Shown here in pieces: positions 1 through 8,062 of a stretch of DNA of 64,000 nucleotides. The stretch comes from Pollutimonas bauzanensis (GTDB lineage: Bacteria > Pseudomonadota > Gammaproteobacteria > Burkholderiales > Burkholderiaceae_B): contig NZ_FQXE01000013.1 of the NCBI RefSeq assembly GCF_900129885.1, positions 1-64,000 on the forward strand. Reading direction: 5' to 3'. Made by a program: the position numbers and the translations under genes. The notes under the pieces are model-generated. The model made no database searches. It was not told the origin of the DNA and was given only the letters and a program-made list of their open reading frames with translations. Every line of letters begins with the position of its first letter. Within the stretch, counting starts at the first letter, position 1.

Positions 1-429
1 CTGGTGATCGACTGCCATACCCGTGAACTGTTGGGCTGGCATTTGTCTCGCAGTGGTAAGGCAACGACCGCAAGCAGTGCGCTCGAACATGCCTTGATCG
101 CTCGATTCGGTACGTTAGGCCGTGTTCCCGCGCCATTCTTGCTACGGTCGGACAATGGGCTGGTTTTTACCTCTCGTAGCTACACGGCGCTGGTGCGCAG
201 CTATGGGCTCCGCCAAGAATTCATTACGCCGCACTGTCCACAGCAAAACGGCATGGTCGAGCGAGTGATCAGAACGCTTAAAGAGCAATGTGCCCATCGG
301 CACCGCTTCGAATCCATACAGCATGCCAGCCGTGTCATTGGTGACTGGATTCGCTTTTACAACCACCGGCGACCCCACCAGGCGTTGGCCATGAAAACCC
401 CGGCCGAGGCATTTGCATTAGCCGCATAA
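1..429 (+). mobile_element. IS3-type transposase (orfB), C-terminal part, cut by window edge
   Basis: C-terminal two thirds of a DDE integrase-type transposase; the reading frame is open to the first base, so the gene begins outside the window. Visible are the second catalytic Asp in RSDNGLVFTS, the conserved TPHCPQQNGMVER stretch carrying the catalytic Glu, and the family-typical ending FYNHRRPHQAL followed by TPAEAF. These fit the rve domain of IS3-family OrfB proteins. The stop is at 427-429. The terminal inverted repeat should lie in the roughly 50 bases after the stop, but the partner end is not in the window, so the element boundary cannot be fixed. Confidence 0.9.
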
Positions 430-475
430 ACTGAGCAGATTCTGCTGGGTCATTACAGATATCCCGTATGCCGCC

Positions 476-1159
476 CTAGAAAGCTGGATGGATGCTCAGG
501 GCGAGCATGGCCGACAACTGGCACAGCGGCCTGCCGGAACTCTGCTGCAAGGCGTTGAAAGCTTCCTGCACGGCTTGCAGGTCGCGCTGGCCCGTAGGTT
601 CTCGGGTAATGATGTTTGCAGCCGCCAGGCGCGCGACCACATCGCTGCTTAGCAAGAAGGTATCCTTACCGACCAGGCGCAGGAACCCGGCCCCCGAACG
701 CCCACCCAGGCGGACGCCGCGTTTGGCGAGCAGGCGCCACAAGCCGACGATATCGGCGACCGGCCAGGCGGCGATGAATGCGCCGAAACTGCCGCCGTGT
801 TCCTGGCAGACATCCAGAATGAACCGGGCATTTCTGGGGATGGTCTGCAATTTGGCGGGGTGGCGGATGATGCGCTCATTCTGCATGTGGGCCTCAACGT
901 CTGCCTCGCTGAACAAGGCCATGGTCTCCGGCGCAAAACCCGAAAAAGCTTCCTCGAAGGCAGGCCACTTGGCGTCAACCACTGAATGCCGCATGCCCGC
1001 CTGAAATATCCGCTGCGTCATCGCAGACAGGTACCGGTCATTGCCCTTGCGCTTCAATTCATCAGGCGCAAGCGCCTGGGGCAGGAAGGCCTCCATGGCT
1101 GCGTCAGAATCAAAACGCGTGCGTACCGTGTCGTGGAGCCACTGATAGGTTAGATTCAC
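476..1159 (-). CDS. DNA-3-methyladenine glycosylase I-like protein
   Basis: About 227 residues. The central block SAMTQRIFQAGMRHSVVDAK followed by a WPAFEEAF segment and HPAKLQTIPRNARFI resembles the adenine-glycosylase (Tag, HhH superfamily) fold, which removes 3-methyladenine from alkylated DNA. The family normally has a zinc-binding Cys/His set; it is not obvious here, so this is a divergent member and its substrate is uncertain. The GTG start at 1159 is preferred because GAGAAGAG lies 5 bases upstream; a TTG at 1174 would extend it by five residues. It stands alone between the IS remnant and the tetR operon. Confidence 0.7.
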   Translation of the reverse strand: MNLTYQWLHDTVRTRFDSDAAMEAFLPQALAPDELKRKGNDRYLSAMTQRIFQAGMRHSVVDAKWPAFEEAFSGFAPETMALFSEADVEAHMQNERIIRHPAKLQTIPRNARFILDVCQEHGGSFGAFIAAWPVADIVGLWRLLAKRGVRLGGRSGAGFLRLVGKDTFLLSSDVVARLAAANIITREPTGQRDLQAVQEAFNALQQSSGRPLCQLSAMLALSIHPAF

Positions 1160-1396
1160 TGTTGCTCTTCTCAATTTCGGAGTCTGACGCAGAGCATGTA
1201 GCGTCGAATATTTCGAAGTCAGATCGTAGCACGCAAAACCTGCCCAGAGGGAAGCGGATTAAGGCCCTACCGTTCACTATCTAAACGCGACGGGATGTAC
1301 GGGCCGGTATCGCCCGGCGGTAGGGCGGCAGCGCGGCACTTCGATCAGCTAAGGGCGGCCGTGGCCTGGGGTCAGTGTAAAAAAACTGCCAAATTT

Positions 1397-1435
1397 ACGA
1401 ACGGTGTTTGACAATGGAACACTGTTCGTTATACG
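1397..1435 (+). promoter_or_regulatory. Promoter and operator of the tetR-oxidoreductase-MFS operon
   Basis: An inverted repeat has 12-base arms at 1397-1408 (ACGAACGGTGTT) and 1418-1429 (AACACTGTTCGT), 11 of 12 positions pairing, spacer 9. It overlaps a strong sigma-70 promoter: TTGACA at 1408-1413, 16-base spacer, TATACG at 1430-1435. A repressor bound here would block RNA polymerase. The transcription start expected near 1442 lies only about two bases before the ATG at 1444. The 1160-1396 interval upstream shows nothing else I recognise. Confidence 0.75.
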
Positions 1436-1443
1436 ATGCGGTC

Positions 1444-2241
1444 ATGGTCAAGAAAACCACCTCACATCAGGTTGAATCCCGGGATAGCTGGGCGGCAAAG
1501 GTCGCTGCTTTAGGCGGCGAGCGCGCCGCGCCGCGCCGACGCAAGCCGCCGATCACGGTAGAGCGGATCGTGCAAACCGCATTGGCACTGGTGGCGGCCG
1601 AGGGTTTCGATGCGTTGACGATGCGTCGGGTCGCCGGCGTGTTGGAGACGGGGCCGGCGTCGTTGTATGCGCATGTGCGCGACAAGGCGGAGTTGGACGA
1701 TCTGTTGATCGGTGAACTGTGCGCGCGTGTGATATTGCCAGCGCCGGCCCCAGCGGTGTGGACGGCGCAGTTCAAAGGCGTTTGCGGGCAATTGCGTGAT
1801 CTGTACCTGGAATATCCGGGCATTTCGCTGGCGGCGTTCGCGGCCGTGCCGCGCAACTTGGACACATTGAGGATCAACGAGGGACTGCTCGCGATCCTGC
1901 TGGCGGGAGGGGTGGCGGCACAGCCAGCAGCATGGGCGATCGACGCCGCGATTTTGTATGTCGGCGCATACAGCCTCGAAAGATCTCTGCGTCAACGCCC
2001 TGGCATGGAAGCCGACGGTCGGCCCTTCGACCGGACCGAGATTGCCGAGCGGCTGCGGATGCTGCCCCTGAGCCACTTCCCGAACACGGTCGCTCATGTA
2101 CAGGAGATCGTGTCTGGAGACGGGCATGACCGGTTCGATTTCACGTTGGACCTTCTTCTGGGAGGGCTCGCACCGGCCTCTGCGCAGCACGGCCACGCAC
2201 GCGAACGGCGCGCCTTGGACCCCGATCGGAGTAGCTCATGA
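1444..2241 (+). CDS. TetR family transcriptional regulator
   Basis: 265 residues. A basic N-terminal arm (RRRK, about 31-34) precedes a TetR helix-turn-helix at about 39-85 (ITVERIVQTALALVAAEGF, then ALTMRRVAGVLETGPASLYAHVRDKAEL). The remaining helical domain is the ligand-binding and dimerisation part. The start was chosen at ATG 1444, because an upstream TTG at 1408 lies inside the -35 box. No Shine-Dalgarno sequence is visible and the predicted mRNA is nearly leaderless. The stop overlaps the next gene by four bases (ATGA). The palindrome over its own promoter implies autorepression of the three-gene operon, probably relieved by a substrate of the reductase or pump. Confidence 0.9.
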   Translation: MVKKTTSHQVESRDSWAAKVAALGGERAAPRRRKPPITVERIVQTALALVAAEGFDALTMRRVAGVLETGPASLYAHVRDKAELDDLLIGELCARVILPAPAPAVWTAQFKGVCGQLRDLYLEYPGISLAAFAAVPRNLDTLRINEGLLAILLAGGVAAQPAAWAIDAAILYVGAYSLERSLRQRPGMEADGRPFDRTEIAERLRMLPLSHFPNTVAHVQEIVSGDGHDRFDFTLDLLLGGLAPASAQHGHARERRALDPDRSSS

Positions 2242-3191
2242 AGGCGGTTCGTTTCAGCGCATTCGGCGGTCCGGATGTCCTTGAGATCGTGGAGCTTGCG
2301 GACCCGCATCCGCGGCTAGGCCAGGTTCGGATCGCGGTACGCGCAGCCGGCGTGAACGCGAGTGACTGGAAGAAACGCCAGGGCCTGATGGACCCGCAGC
2401 TCCCCCAGACATTGGGCTACGAGGCAGCCGGTATCGTCGATGAACTCGGCGAGGGCGTCACCGGCGTGGCGGTTGGCGATCGCGTCTTCGGGTTCTGCAC
2501 GGACGGCGCGGCTCAAGCTGAACTGGCAGTTCTGACGCACTACGCCCCGATTCCTTCTCCGCTTGATTTCGATGTCGCAGCCTCGTTGCCTGCCGCGACC
2601 GAAACCGCTGCTCGCGCACTAGATCAGCTTGGTGTCGCCGGTGGGAACACATTGTTGGTCAACGGAGCGTCCGGGAACATCGGAGCCGCCGCAGTGCGGC
2701 TCGCCGTGGCGCGTGGTGCGCGTGTGATTGGCACTGCCAGTCCGGCCAACCACGCCTTGCTGCGTTCATTGGGAGCCGAGCCAGTCGCATATGGCGATGG
2801 CATGACGGCTCGCATCCGGGCTTTGACTCCCGGCGGTGTCGATCTGGCGCTTGATGTCGCCGGGAACGGCATCCTGCCGGAACTCATTGACCTCGCAGGA
2901 GGCCCGGCGCATGTCGTGACGGTCGCCGATTTCGGTGGCGCAAAGCAGCACGGCCTGCGGTTCAGCCGCGGAGACGACGGCCGCGCGCTGTACGCGCTCT
3001 CACAGATCGGCGAGTTGGTCACCTCGGGCCGGTCCGCACTGCCGGCCGTGCAGACATTCCCGCTTGCCAAAGTCGCCGAAGCGCATCGCGTTGGCGAGGC
3101 GGGTCGCGCGACCGGGAAGCTCGTGCTACTTGTGCATGGTCCCGGCGATAAAGGCGGGCGAGATCGAATCGAAGATCAAGATGAACAATAA
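2238..3191 (+). CDS. Zinc-independent medium-chain NADP(H) quinone oxidoreductase
   Basis: 317 residues, the usual length for quinone oxidoreductase-type MDR proteins. The GroES-like N-terminal half includes GYEAAGIVDELGEGV and GDRVFGF. The Rossmann half has NGASGNIGAAAVRL at about 142-155. The Cys-rich structural zinc lobe of alcohol dehydrogenases is absent. Such enzymes reduce quinones or reactive enones with NADPH. It is translationally coupled to the tetR gene before it (ATGA) and overlaps the MFS gene after it by 11 bases, suggesting detoxification and export of the same compound class. The substrate cannot be read from sequence. Confidence 0.88.
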   Translation: MKAVRFSAFGGPDVLEIVELADPHPRLGQVRIAVRAAGVNASDWKKRQGLMDPQLPQTLGYEAAGIVDELGEGVTGVAVGDRVFGFCTDGAAQAELAVLTHYAPIPSPLDFDVAASLPAATETAARALDQLGVAGGNTLLVNGASGNIGAAAVRLAVARGARVIGTASPANHALLRSLGAEPVAYGDGMTARIRALTPGGVDLALDVAGNGILPELIDLAGGPAHVVTVADFGGAKQHGLRFSRGDDGRALYALSQIGELVTSGRSALPAVQTFPLAKVAEAHRVGEAGRATGKLVLLVHGPGDKGGRDRIEDQDEQ

Positions 3192-4731
3192 CCCGCGACC
3201 GGGTAAATGCGGCCAATCGGAATCCGCCATCGCGAGCCTACACCCGCGGACAACGCAGCAAGGACTGAATGCCACAGGCCGATGGCTGGCGCTCGGCGCC
3301 TTGAGCCTTGCTCAGTTGATGGATGTTCTGGACAACACGATCGTGAACATCGCATTGCCATCTGCGCAACACGATCTAGGATTCTCCAACGACTACCGGC
3401 AGTGGATCGTGACCGGGTACGCGCTCGCATTCGGGAGCCTATTGCTCCTGGGTGGCCGGCTCTCCGATCTCTTCGGGCGTCGGCGGATGTTCCTGATCGG
3501 CGTGATCGGATTCCTCGTCGCGTCAGTGATCGGTGGCGCTGCTGACGGGTTCATGATGCTGCTCCTCGCCCGCGTCGGCCAAGGCGCCTTCGCGGCGATG
3601 CTCGCACCGGCAGCCTTGTCCCTGGTGTCAGTGATCTTCGCGGACAACGCGGAAGACCGCGGGCGTGCTTTCGGTGTATTCGGTGCCGTTTCTGGTGTCG
3701 GCGGCGCTCTGGGGTTGCTGCTGGGCGGAATTCTCACCGAGACACTTTCGTGGAGGTGGTGCCTCTACGTGAACCTGATCTTCGGCGCGATTGCATTGAT
3801 TGGTGCGCTCATGTTCGTTCCTCGTGACGATCGGCAGCAACGCGCGCCCCTCGACGTACCAGGAGCCATCACCGCGACGCTTGGCCTGGTTGGCATCGTT
3901 TACGGCCTCGGCAGCGCCGCCTCGAACGGATGGAGCAACTTCTGGACGATCGGTCCGGTCATCGCCGGGTTGGGGCTGATGATCGCTTTCGTGGTGATCG
4001 AGCGTCGCGTTGACAACCCGATGTTGCCGCTGCACGTGGTCCTCGATCGAACCCGAGGCACGGCTTACCTGACGCTCTGGATCACCGGCATGGGAATGTT
4101 CGCAATCTTCCTGTTCCTGACGTACTACCTGCAGGAAATCCTGAAGTTCGGTCCGGTCATGACTGGCGCGGCGTTCCTGCCCATGATAGGCGCGGTGGTC
4201 ATCAGCTCGATCATTTCCGGGGCTGTGCTGTTTCCGCGCACGGGTCCGCGCCCGCTCGTGCCGATTGGATGCGTGCTGGCCGCCGTCGGCATGGCAATGT
4301 TCACAGTCATTGGCGCGACATCCAGCTATGCTGCCCACGTTCTGCCGGCACTGCTGGTGACCGGCCTGGGATTCGGGATGATTTTCAGCCCTGTGCAGAA
4401 CGCGGCCACCAGTGGTCTCCGCTCCCATGATGCTGGTGTTGCCTCCGCGATGGTGAACACGGTCCAGCAGATCGGCGGGGCGATCGGAATTGTCGTGTTC
4501 AATTCACTCGCCTCGGCCGCCGTCGCCGCCTACTTGGCGAACCATGCCGCGAAGGCATCCCAACCGACAACGATCATCGACGCGACTCTCGCCGGAGACC
4601 ACCTCGTTTTTTGGACCGCATCAGGCGTATTCATCGCTGGCGGCGTCCTGGCCGCCCTCCTGTTCCGTAGCGGCGCCATTCCGGTCCTCCGCAGCCCGGA
4701 GTTCGCGTGGGGCGGCTCGCGTGCGGAATAA
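3181..4731 (+). CDS. MFS drug efflux transporter, DHA2 (EmrB/QacA) family
   Basis: 516 residues and about 14 hydrophobic segments, typical of proton-driven multidrug exporters of the inner membrane. The DHA2 motif D1 (LMDVLDNTIVNIALP, about 47-60) is in the first helix, and motif A (GGRLSDLFGRRR, about 91-102) follows helix 2. The open frame extends far upstream inside the previous gene; the ATG at 3181, overlapping that gene's last 11 bases, gives the normal N-terminus. It is the third gene of the tetR-controlled operon. The short GC-rich hairpin at 4745-4757 after the stop lacks a T run. Confidence 0.92.
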   Translation: MNNNPRPGKCGQSESAIASLHPRTTQQGLNATGRWLALGALSLAQLMDVLDNTIVNIALPSAQHDLGFSNDYRQWIVTGYALAFGSLLLLGGRLSDLFGRRRMFLIGVIGFLVASVIGGAADGFMMLLLARVGQGAFAAMLAPAALSLVSVIFADNAEDRGRAFGVFGAVSGVGGALGLLLGGILTETLSWRWCLYVNLIFGAIALIGALMFVPRDDRQQRAPLDVPGAITATLGLVGIVYGLGSAASNGWSNFWTIGPVIAGLGLMIAFVVIERRVDNPMLPLHVVLDRTRGTAYLTLWITGMGMFAIFLFLTYYLQEILKFGPVMTGAAFLPMIGAVVISSIISGAVLFPRTGPRPLVPIGCVLAAVGMAMFTVIGATSSYAAHVLPALLVTGLGFGMIFSPVQNAATSGLRSHDAGVASAMVNTVQQIGGAIGIVVFNSLASAAVAAYLANHAAKASQPTTIIDATLAGDHLVFWTASGVFIAGGVLAALLFRSGAIPVLRSPEFAWGGSRAE

Positions 4732-4806
4732 GGTAATCGTGCCACGCGCTTGGCGCGCGGGGTGTATGCCCGGCCGACCGACCCCTTGGCGCTGCATCCC
4801 AGCCTG

Positions 4807-5439
4807 TCAATCTTGTCGAAGAGCCTGAAGGTAGGCGCAGAACATGTCGGCCATCGTATCGGCATAGGCTTTGATTTCCGCCTTGGTCCGGCGGGTTTGG
4901 GAAAAGCTTTTACCCACCGTGCCGAGCGTCGTGAAAATGAGCTCGCCAGCCAGTTCGCGGGATGCAGCGGCCGCCTTCGGCAATGCTTCCACCATGAAGG
5001 CATCGATCATCAGGTCGCCTTCGGCCCGAGCCTTGCGCGCCTCCGGGCTATCGCGATAGAGCGGAGCGGCGTCATTGAGCGCGCCGCGAACCTGGGCTTC
5101 CTCGCATTCGGAGCGCAGGAAGGCATGGATTAGCGTGCGCAGCCGCCCCAAGAGCGGCGTTCCTGCATCTTCGAGGATGTCCCGCAGCATTCGGGTCGTC
5201 TGCATCCACTCATCGGCCTGTAGGCGGAACAGGATCGACGCCTTGTTGGGGAAATACTGATAGATCGATCCGACGCTGACGCCGGCCTTCTCGGCGACGC
5301 GCGCCGTGGTGAACCGGGCGGCACCTTCCTGAGCAAGAACCTGGGTTGCTGCTTGAAGGATGGCGGCGACCAGTGCGGTCGAGCGCGCTTGTTGGGGTTG
5401 CTTGCGCGAAGCGATCTGGGGACGGCGGCGGGTAGTCAT
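4807..5439 (-). CDS. TetR family transcriptional regulator
   Basis: 210 residues. The helix-turn-helix spans about 20-70 (STALVAAILQAATQVLAQEG, then TTARVAEKAGVSVGSIYQYF), followed by the PNKASIL segment standard for TetR/AcrR proteins. ATG 5439 is preferred to the TTG at 5457, which adds six unlikely residues. It faces the O-methyltransferase at 5942 across a 500-base interval that carries two copies of a shared 16-base motif, one near each gene, so it probably represses itself and the methyltransferase. The effector is unknown. Confidence 0.88.
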   Translation of the reverse strand: MTTRRRPQIASRKQPQQARSTALVAAILQAATQVLAQEGAARFTTARVAEKAGVSVGSIYQYFPNKASILFRLQADEWMQTTRMLRDILEDAGTPLLGRLRTLIHAFLRSECEEAQVRGALNDAAPLYRDSPEARKARAEGDLMIDAFMVEALPKAAAASRELAGELIFTTLGTVGKSFSQTRRTKAEIKAYADTMADMFCAYLQALRQD

Positions 5440-5481
5440 GACGGCATGGCAGCGCAATGTTCAATGCAAAAAATCCTGATG

Positions 5482-5510
5482 ATTCATCGCCTTCTTCAAT
5501 GCGATGAATT
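5482..5510. promoter_or_regulatory. Operator-like inverted repeat near the tetR start
   Basis: Perfect 9-base arms ATTCATCGC (5482-5490) and GCGATGAAT (5501-5509), spacer 10, about 45 bases upstream of the tetR start on the minus strand. The right part, TTCAATGCGATGAATT at 5495-5510, recurs with one mismatch at 5866-5881 before the methyltransferase gene. Confidence 0.55.
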
Positions 5511-5865
5511 GTTCACATATTAGCGCAGTATTCACCGCCAGCTCAACCTTCAATTGACGGCCTTCTCGAGCGCTCTGGCCACTGAAGCAACGGCGCGTTG
5601 GCCGTCCGTTGATACATCTCGTGGCAACACGTCCTGTCAAAGCGTTGCGGTTGGATGCTCGCCCTGCGCCGAGAGGAAGACGCGGTTTTTCCTGACGAAA
5701 AACCTGAATACGCGACCTCATTTCGGGCTTCAGCGATCCGGCGGGCCCAACCGCTTCGTTGTCTTTTCACAGGCAAATCCAGTATTTCGCGGCTCGACGC
5801 AGCGGGGGGCGAAAACGCGAACCCCAATGCGAATTTCAAATACGAAGAATTCGTCATATTATTCT

Positions 5866-5890
5866 TTCAATGCGATGGATTAATCGCATT
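5866..5890. promoter_or_regulatory. Operator-like palindrome before the O-methyltransferase gene
   Basis: Perfect 8-base arms AATGCGAT (5869-5876) and ATCGCATT (5883-5890), spacer 6, about 50 bases before the methyltransferase start. TTCAATGCGATGGATT at 5866-5881 matches 15 of 16 bases of the site near the divergent tetR gene, which supports one regulator acting at both ends. Confidence 0.6.
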
Positions 5891-5941
5891 CCATGCATCC
5901 CGCGCCAAGGCGCCTCTTCCAACCGTAGAATGGATAACTTC

Positions 5942-6601
5942 ATGACTTCAACACTGACCACGGCACCACTGGCCCCTTTGCTGGATCGCCTTTTCGAGCA
6001 GGCCGACGAGGCCACCAGCCCGGCAATGGCTGGCATCCCCCGCGAGGAACGCGAGCGGCTGATGCGCAGCAAGACCGAATACCTCGACTTCTATAGCCGC
6101 GCCAAGGACCTGTGGCTGCCGGTCTCGCGCGAGACCGGCGTGCTGCTCTACCAACTGGCGCGCAGCACGAACGCACGCAACATTGTCGAGTTCGGCACTT
6201 CATTCGGACTTTCGACCCTGTGCCTTGCGGCGGCGCTGCGCGACAACGGCGGCGGCCGCCTGATCGGCAGCGAGTTCGAACCGTCGAAAGTCGCCAAGGC
6301 CCGCCAGCATCTGGTCGAAGGCGGCGTGGACGATCTGGTCGAAATCCGCGAGGGCGATGCGCTGAAAACGCTGGCCACCGGTCTTCCCAAGTCCATCGAC
6401 CTGCTGCTGCTCGATGGCGCCAAGTCGATCTATGGCGAAGTTCTCGATCTGGTCGAGAGCCATCTGCGGCCTGGCGCGCTGATTGTTGCCGACAACGCCG
6501 ACTACAGCCCGGAATACCTTGCGCGCGTGCGCTCCCCGGACGGCGGCTATCTGTCCGTGCCGTTCGGCGAGGACGTGGAACTGTCGATCCGGCTGGGCTG
6601 A
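5942..6601 (+). CDS. SAM-dependent O-methyltransferase (COG4122-like)
   Basis: 219 residues. The class I methyltransferase SAM site is IVEFGTSFGLSTLCLAAALR (about 81-100), followed by GSEFEP (about 109-114), the EIREGDAL acidic loop (about 134-141), LLLLDGAK (about 154-161) and VADNADY (about 182-188). These match catechol/caffeoyl-CoA type O-methyltransferases. The start at ATG 5942 is chosen for GGAT seven bases upstream; an in-frame ATG at 5930 has no usable ribosome site. It is divergent from a TetR gene sharing its operator motif. A homologous enzyme is encoded at 10011-10721 in the iron module. The acceptor substrate is unknown. Confidence 0.85.
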   Translation: MTSTLTTAPLAPLLDRLFEQADEATSPAMAGIPREERERLMRSKTEYLDFYSRAKDLWLPVSRETGVLLYQLARSTNARNIVEFGTSFGLSTLCLAAALRDNGGGRLIGSEFEPSKVAKARQHLVEGGVDDLVEIREGDALKTLATGLPKSIDLLLLDGAKSIYGEVLDLVESHLRPGALIVADNADYSPEYLARVRSPDGGYLSVPFGEDVELSIRLG

Positions 6602-6648
6602 AGCAAGCCGGACCTTCTCGTCTCAATACCCCATCAGGAGATTTTGCA

Positions 6649-6714
6649 ATGCACGTATTTGTCACAGGTTCAAAAAGGCCCTGCGACGTCGCCCCGATAC
6701 AGCACCGGAGTTGA
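6649..6714 (+). pseudogene. Truncated start of an NAD-dependent epimerase/SDR gene
   Basis: After the methyltransferase stop, a good ribosome site (CAGGAG, 6635-6640) precedes ATG 6649 and the residues MHVFVTGS, the classic beginning of extended SDR/epimerase proteins (normally MHVFVTG followed by xGxxG). The Rossmann glycine motif is never completed: after about eight residues the frame diverges into unrelated sequence and stops at 6714. This looks like the 5' stub of a deleted gene that once followed the methyltransferase. Nothing recognisable fills 6715-6823. Confidence 0.55.
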
Positions 6715-6823
6715 AACCGGGGGCTTGGACAGCAGCCGGAGGTACATTGCCCGCCAGGCAGTGGAGGGCATCCCGGCTGTGTCGATGCACAAATCTGAAA
6801 CTGGATTGGCAGGGCCAGGAAAA

Positions 6824-7693
6824 CTAGACCTCCATGCGGCGGCGTGCACGTTGCGCCGAGCCGTTGCGAACCGCCCAGCGCAGCACCGGGGCGATTCCAT
6901 GCACGCTTTTTTGCACGGCCTGAGAACTTAGCTTGTTCATCGACAGTCCCAGCATCCCGGCTGCCCATGCCGGCAAAAGGTCGACGCCTGCGCGTATGAA
7001 CAAGACACCGAAGGGGCGTGCGGCAACGCTGGGCGATGGTGGATTCGTCAGTAGAATATTCGCTACCTCGCGCGTTCTGGCGTCGCAGCGCAGGGCGGGA
7101 TGCATCGCCTGCAGATAATGCTCGACCTCCTCGCATGATTCGGGAACGGCGGTAGCGCCAAGCTGGCGGGCAATCAGCGCGACTTCCCGGAAATAACGGT
7201 CCTGCTCGGCCTTGGGCAAGGCCGGATCCCGGTAGCGCATGTGGGCTCTCAGAAAGCTGCTTACCTCGGCGACGTGCACCCACGTCAGCAGGTCGGGATC
7301 GTTGGCCGAATAGGGCGTGCCGTCGGGCAAGGCTCCGTTCACCCGGTCATGAATGCCACGGACCCTGGCAATGAGACGATAGGCGTCGGCTGTCGAGGCG
7401 TACGTCGTGCCAGAGATGAATTGGCCCGTGCGCCGCAAGCGCCCCAGCATGTCCTGCCGAAAGTTGGAATGGTCCCACACGCCGGCCAGCGCCGAGGGAT
7501 GCAGCATCTGCAACAACAGGGCGCTGATGCCGCCGATCAGCATGGAGGTGAAGTCGCCATGAACCCGCCAGCAGGCCGATCCGGGGCCGAATAAACCCGG
7601 GTCTCCGGGTGGATGCTCGAAGTCGATTCCGCCTAACGCAAGCCCTGTCAGGCCATGCACTTGCGTTTCGATATGCCTGCGCAAAGGTTCCAT
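6824..7693 (-). CDS. MpaB-like oxygenase family protein (DUF2236)
   Basis: 289 residues, close to the usual length of this family, which includes fungal MpaB and is related to the heme-dependent rubber oxygenase Lcp. Conserved elements visible are GSACWRVHGD (about 38-47), the LLQMLHPSALAGVWDHS block (about 60-76) and TWVHVAEVSSFLRAHMRY (about 136-153), whose histidines are candidate metal or heme ligands. It is likely an oxidative enzyme; no substrate can be inferred. It is a single-gene unit next to the epimerase stub, with ATG 7693 as start. Confidence 0.78.
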   Translation of the reverse strand: MEPLRRHIETQVHGLTGLALGGIDFEHPPGDPGLFGPGSACWRVHGDFTSMLIGGISALLLQMLHPSALAGVWDHSNFRQDMLGRLRRTGQFISGTTYASTADAYRLIARVRGIHDRVNGALPDGTPYSANDPDLLTWVHVAEVSSFLRAHMRYRDPALPKAEQDRYFREVALIARQLGATAVPESCEEVEHYLQAMHPALRCDARTREVANILLTNPPSPSVAARPFGVLFIRAGVDLLPAWAAGMLGLSMNKLSSQAVQKSVHGIAPVLRWAVRNGSAQRARRRMEV

Positions 7694-8062
7694 GGGAAAA
7701 GTGAAGATAGCTGGAAGCTCATTTTACGGCGCTGCGGGGTCTGTCCTGCCTTATGAGCCCTTTTTCATAACCGAGCCGCTTATGACTGGCTGCGCTTGCC
7801 ATACATCACTTGCTCCAGCATCCGTGGTTCTTTCGGGTTTTCTTCGCCGCACGCAAGAAATATCGAGATACCTTCCCGATTGTGCGGATCCGCCGGGGAT
7901 GACGGTAAATCGTGGTCACGAGGCGGCGGAACGGGTATCTTGGTCGCGCAGTAGGTGGCTGGGTGGAAGGCGGGCGTTGTCGATGGCTTGCTCAGACATG
8001 GGCCAGCCCCCCCATCGATCGTGATCTCGCCATCAGGTGCAACGGCCGGCCGCTTTTTCCTG
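7694..8062. other. Intergenic stretch without a supported gene
   Basis: About 370 bases between the MpaB-like gene and the hxlR gene. Open frames occur on both strands but none has a recognisable domain. One minus-strand frame ending at 7780 reads ...ENPKEPRMLEQVMYGKRSQS before a stop. It looks protein-like and could be the tail of a decayed gene, but I cannot assign it. I see no repeats or strong hairpins. Confidence 0.5.

Larger units (their letters stand above)
5440..5941. other. Long divergent regulatory interval, no gene recognised
   Basis: About 500 bases between the divergent tetR and methyltransferase genes. Open frames here have no recognisable domain and overlap each other on both strands, so I call none. 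The two ends hold the operator-like sites listed separately; the middle third shows no repeat or family motif I can name. It is unusually long for a TetR divergon and may include sequence left by a deleted gene. Confidence 0.6.

Noticed and set aside
430-475. Right terminal inverted repeat of the IS3-type element
   Set aside because: The left end is outside the window, so no paired repeat can be identified.
4745-4757. Short CGCGC/GCGCG hairpin after the MFS gene
   Set aside because: Five-base stem, no T run; too weak to call a terminator.
7780-8000. Protein-like minus-strand fragment near the hxlR stop
   Set aside because: Short, no start or family recognised; kept only as a note in the intergenic entry.
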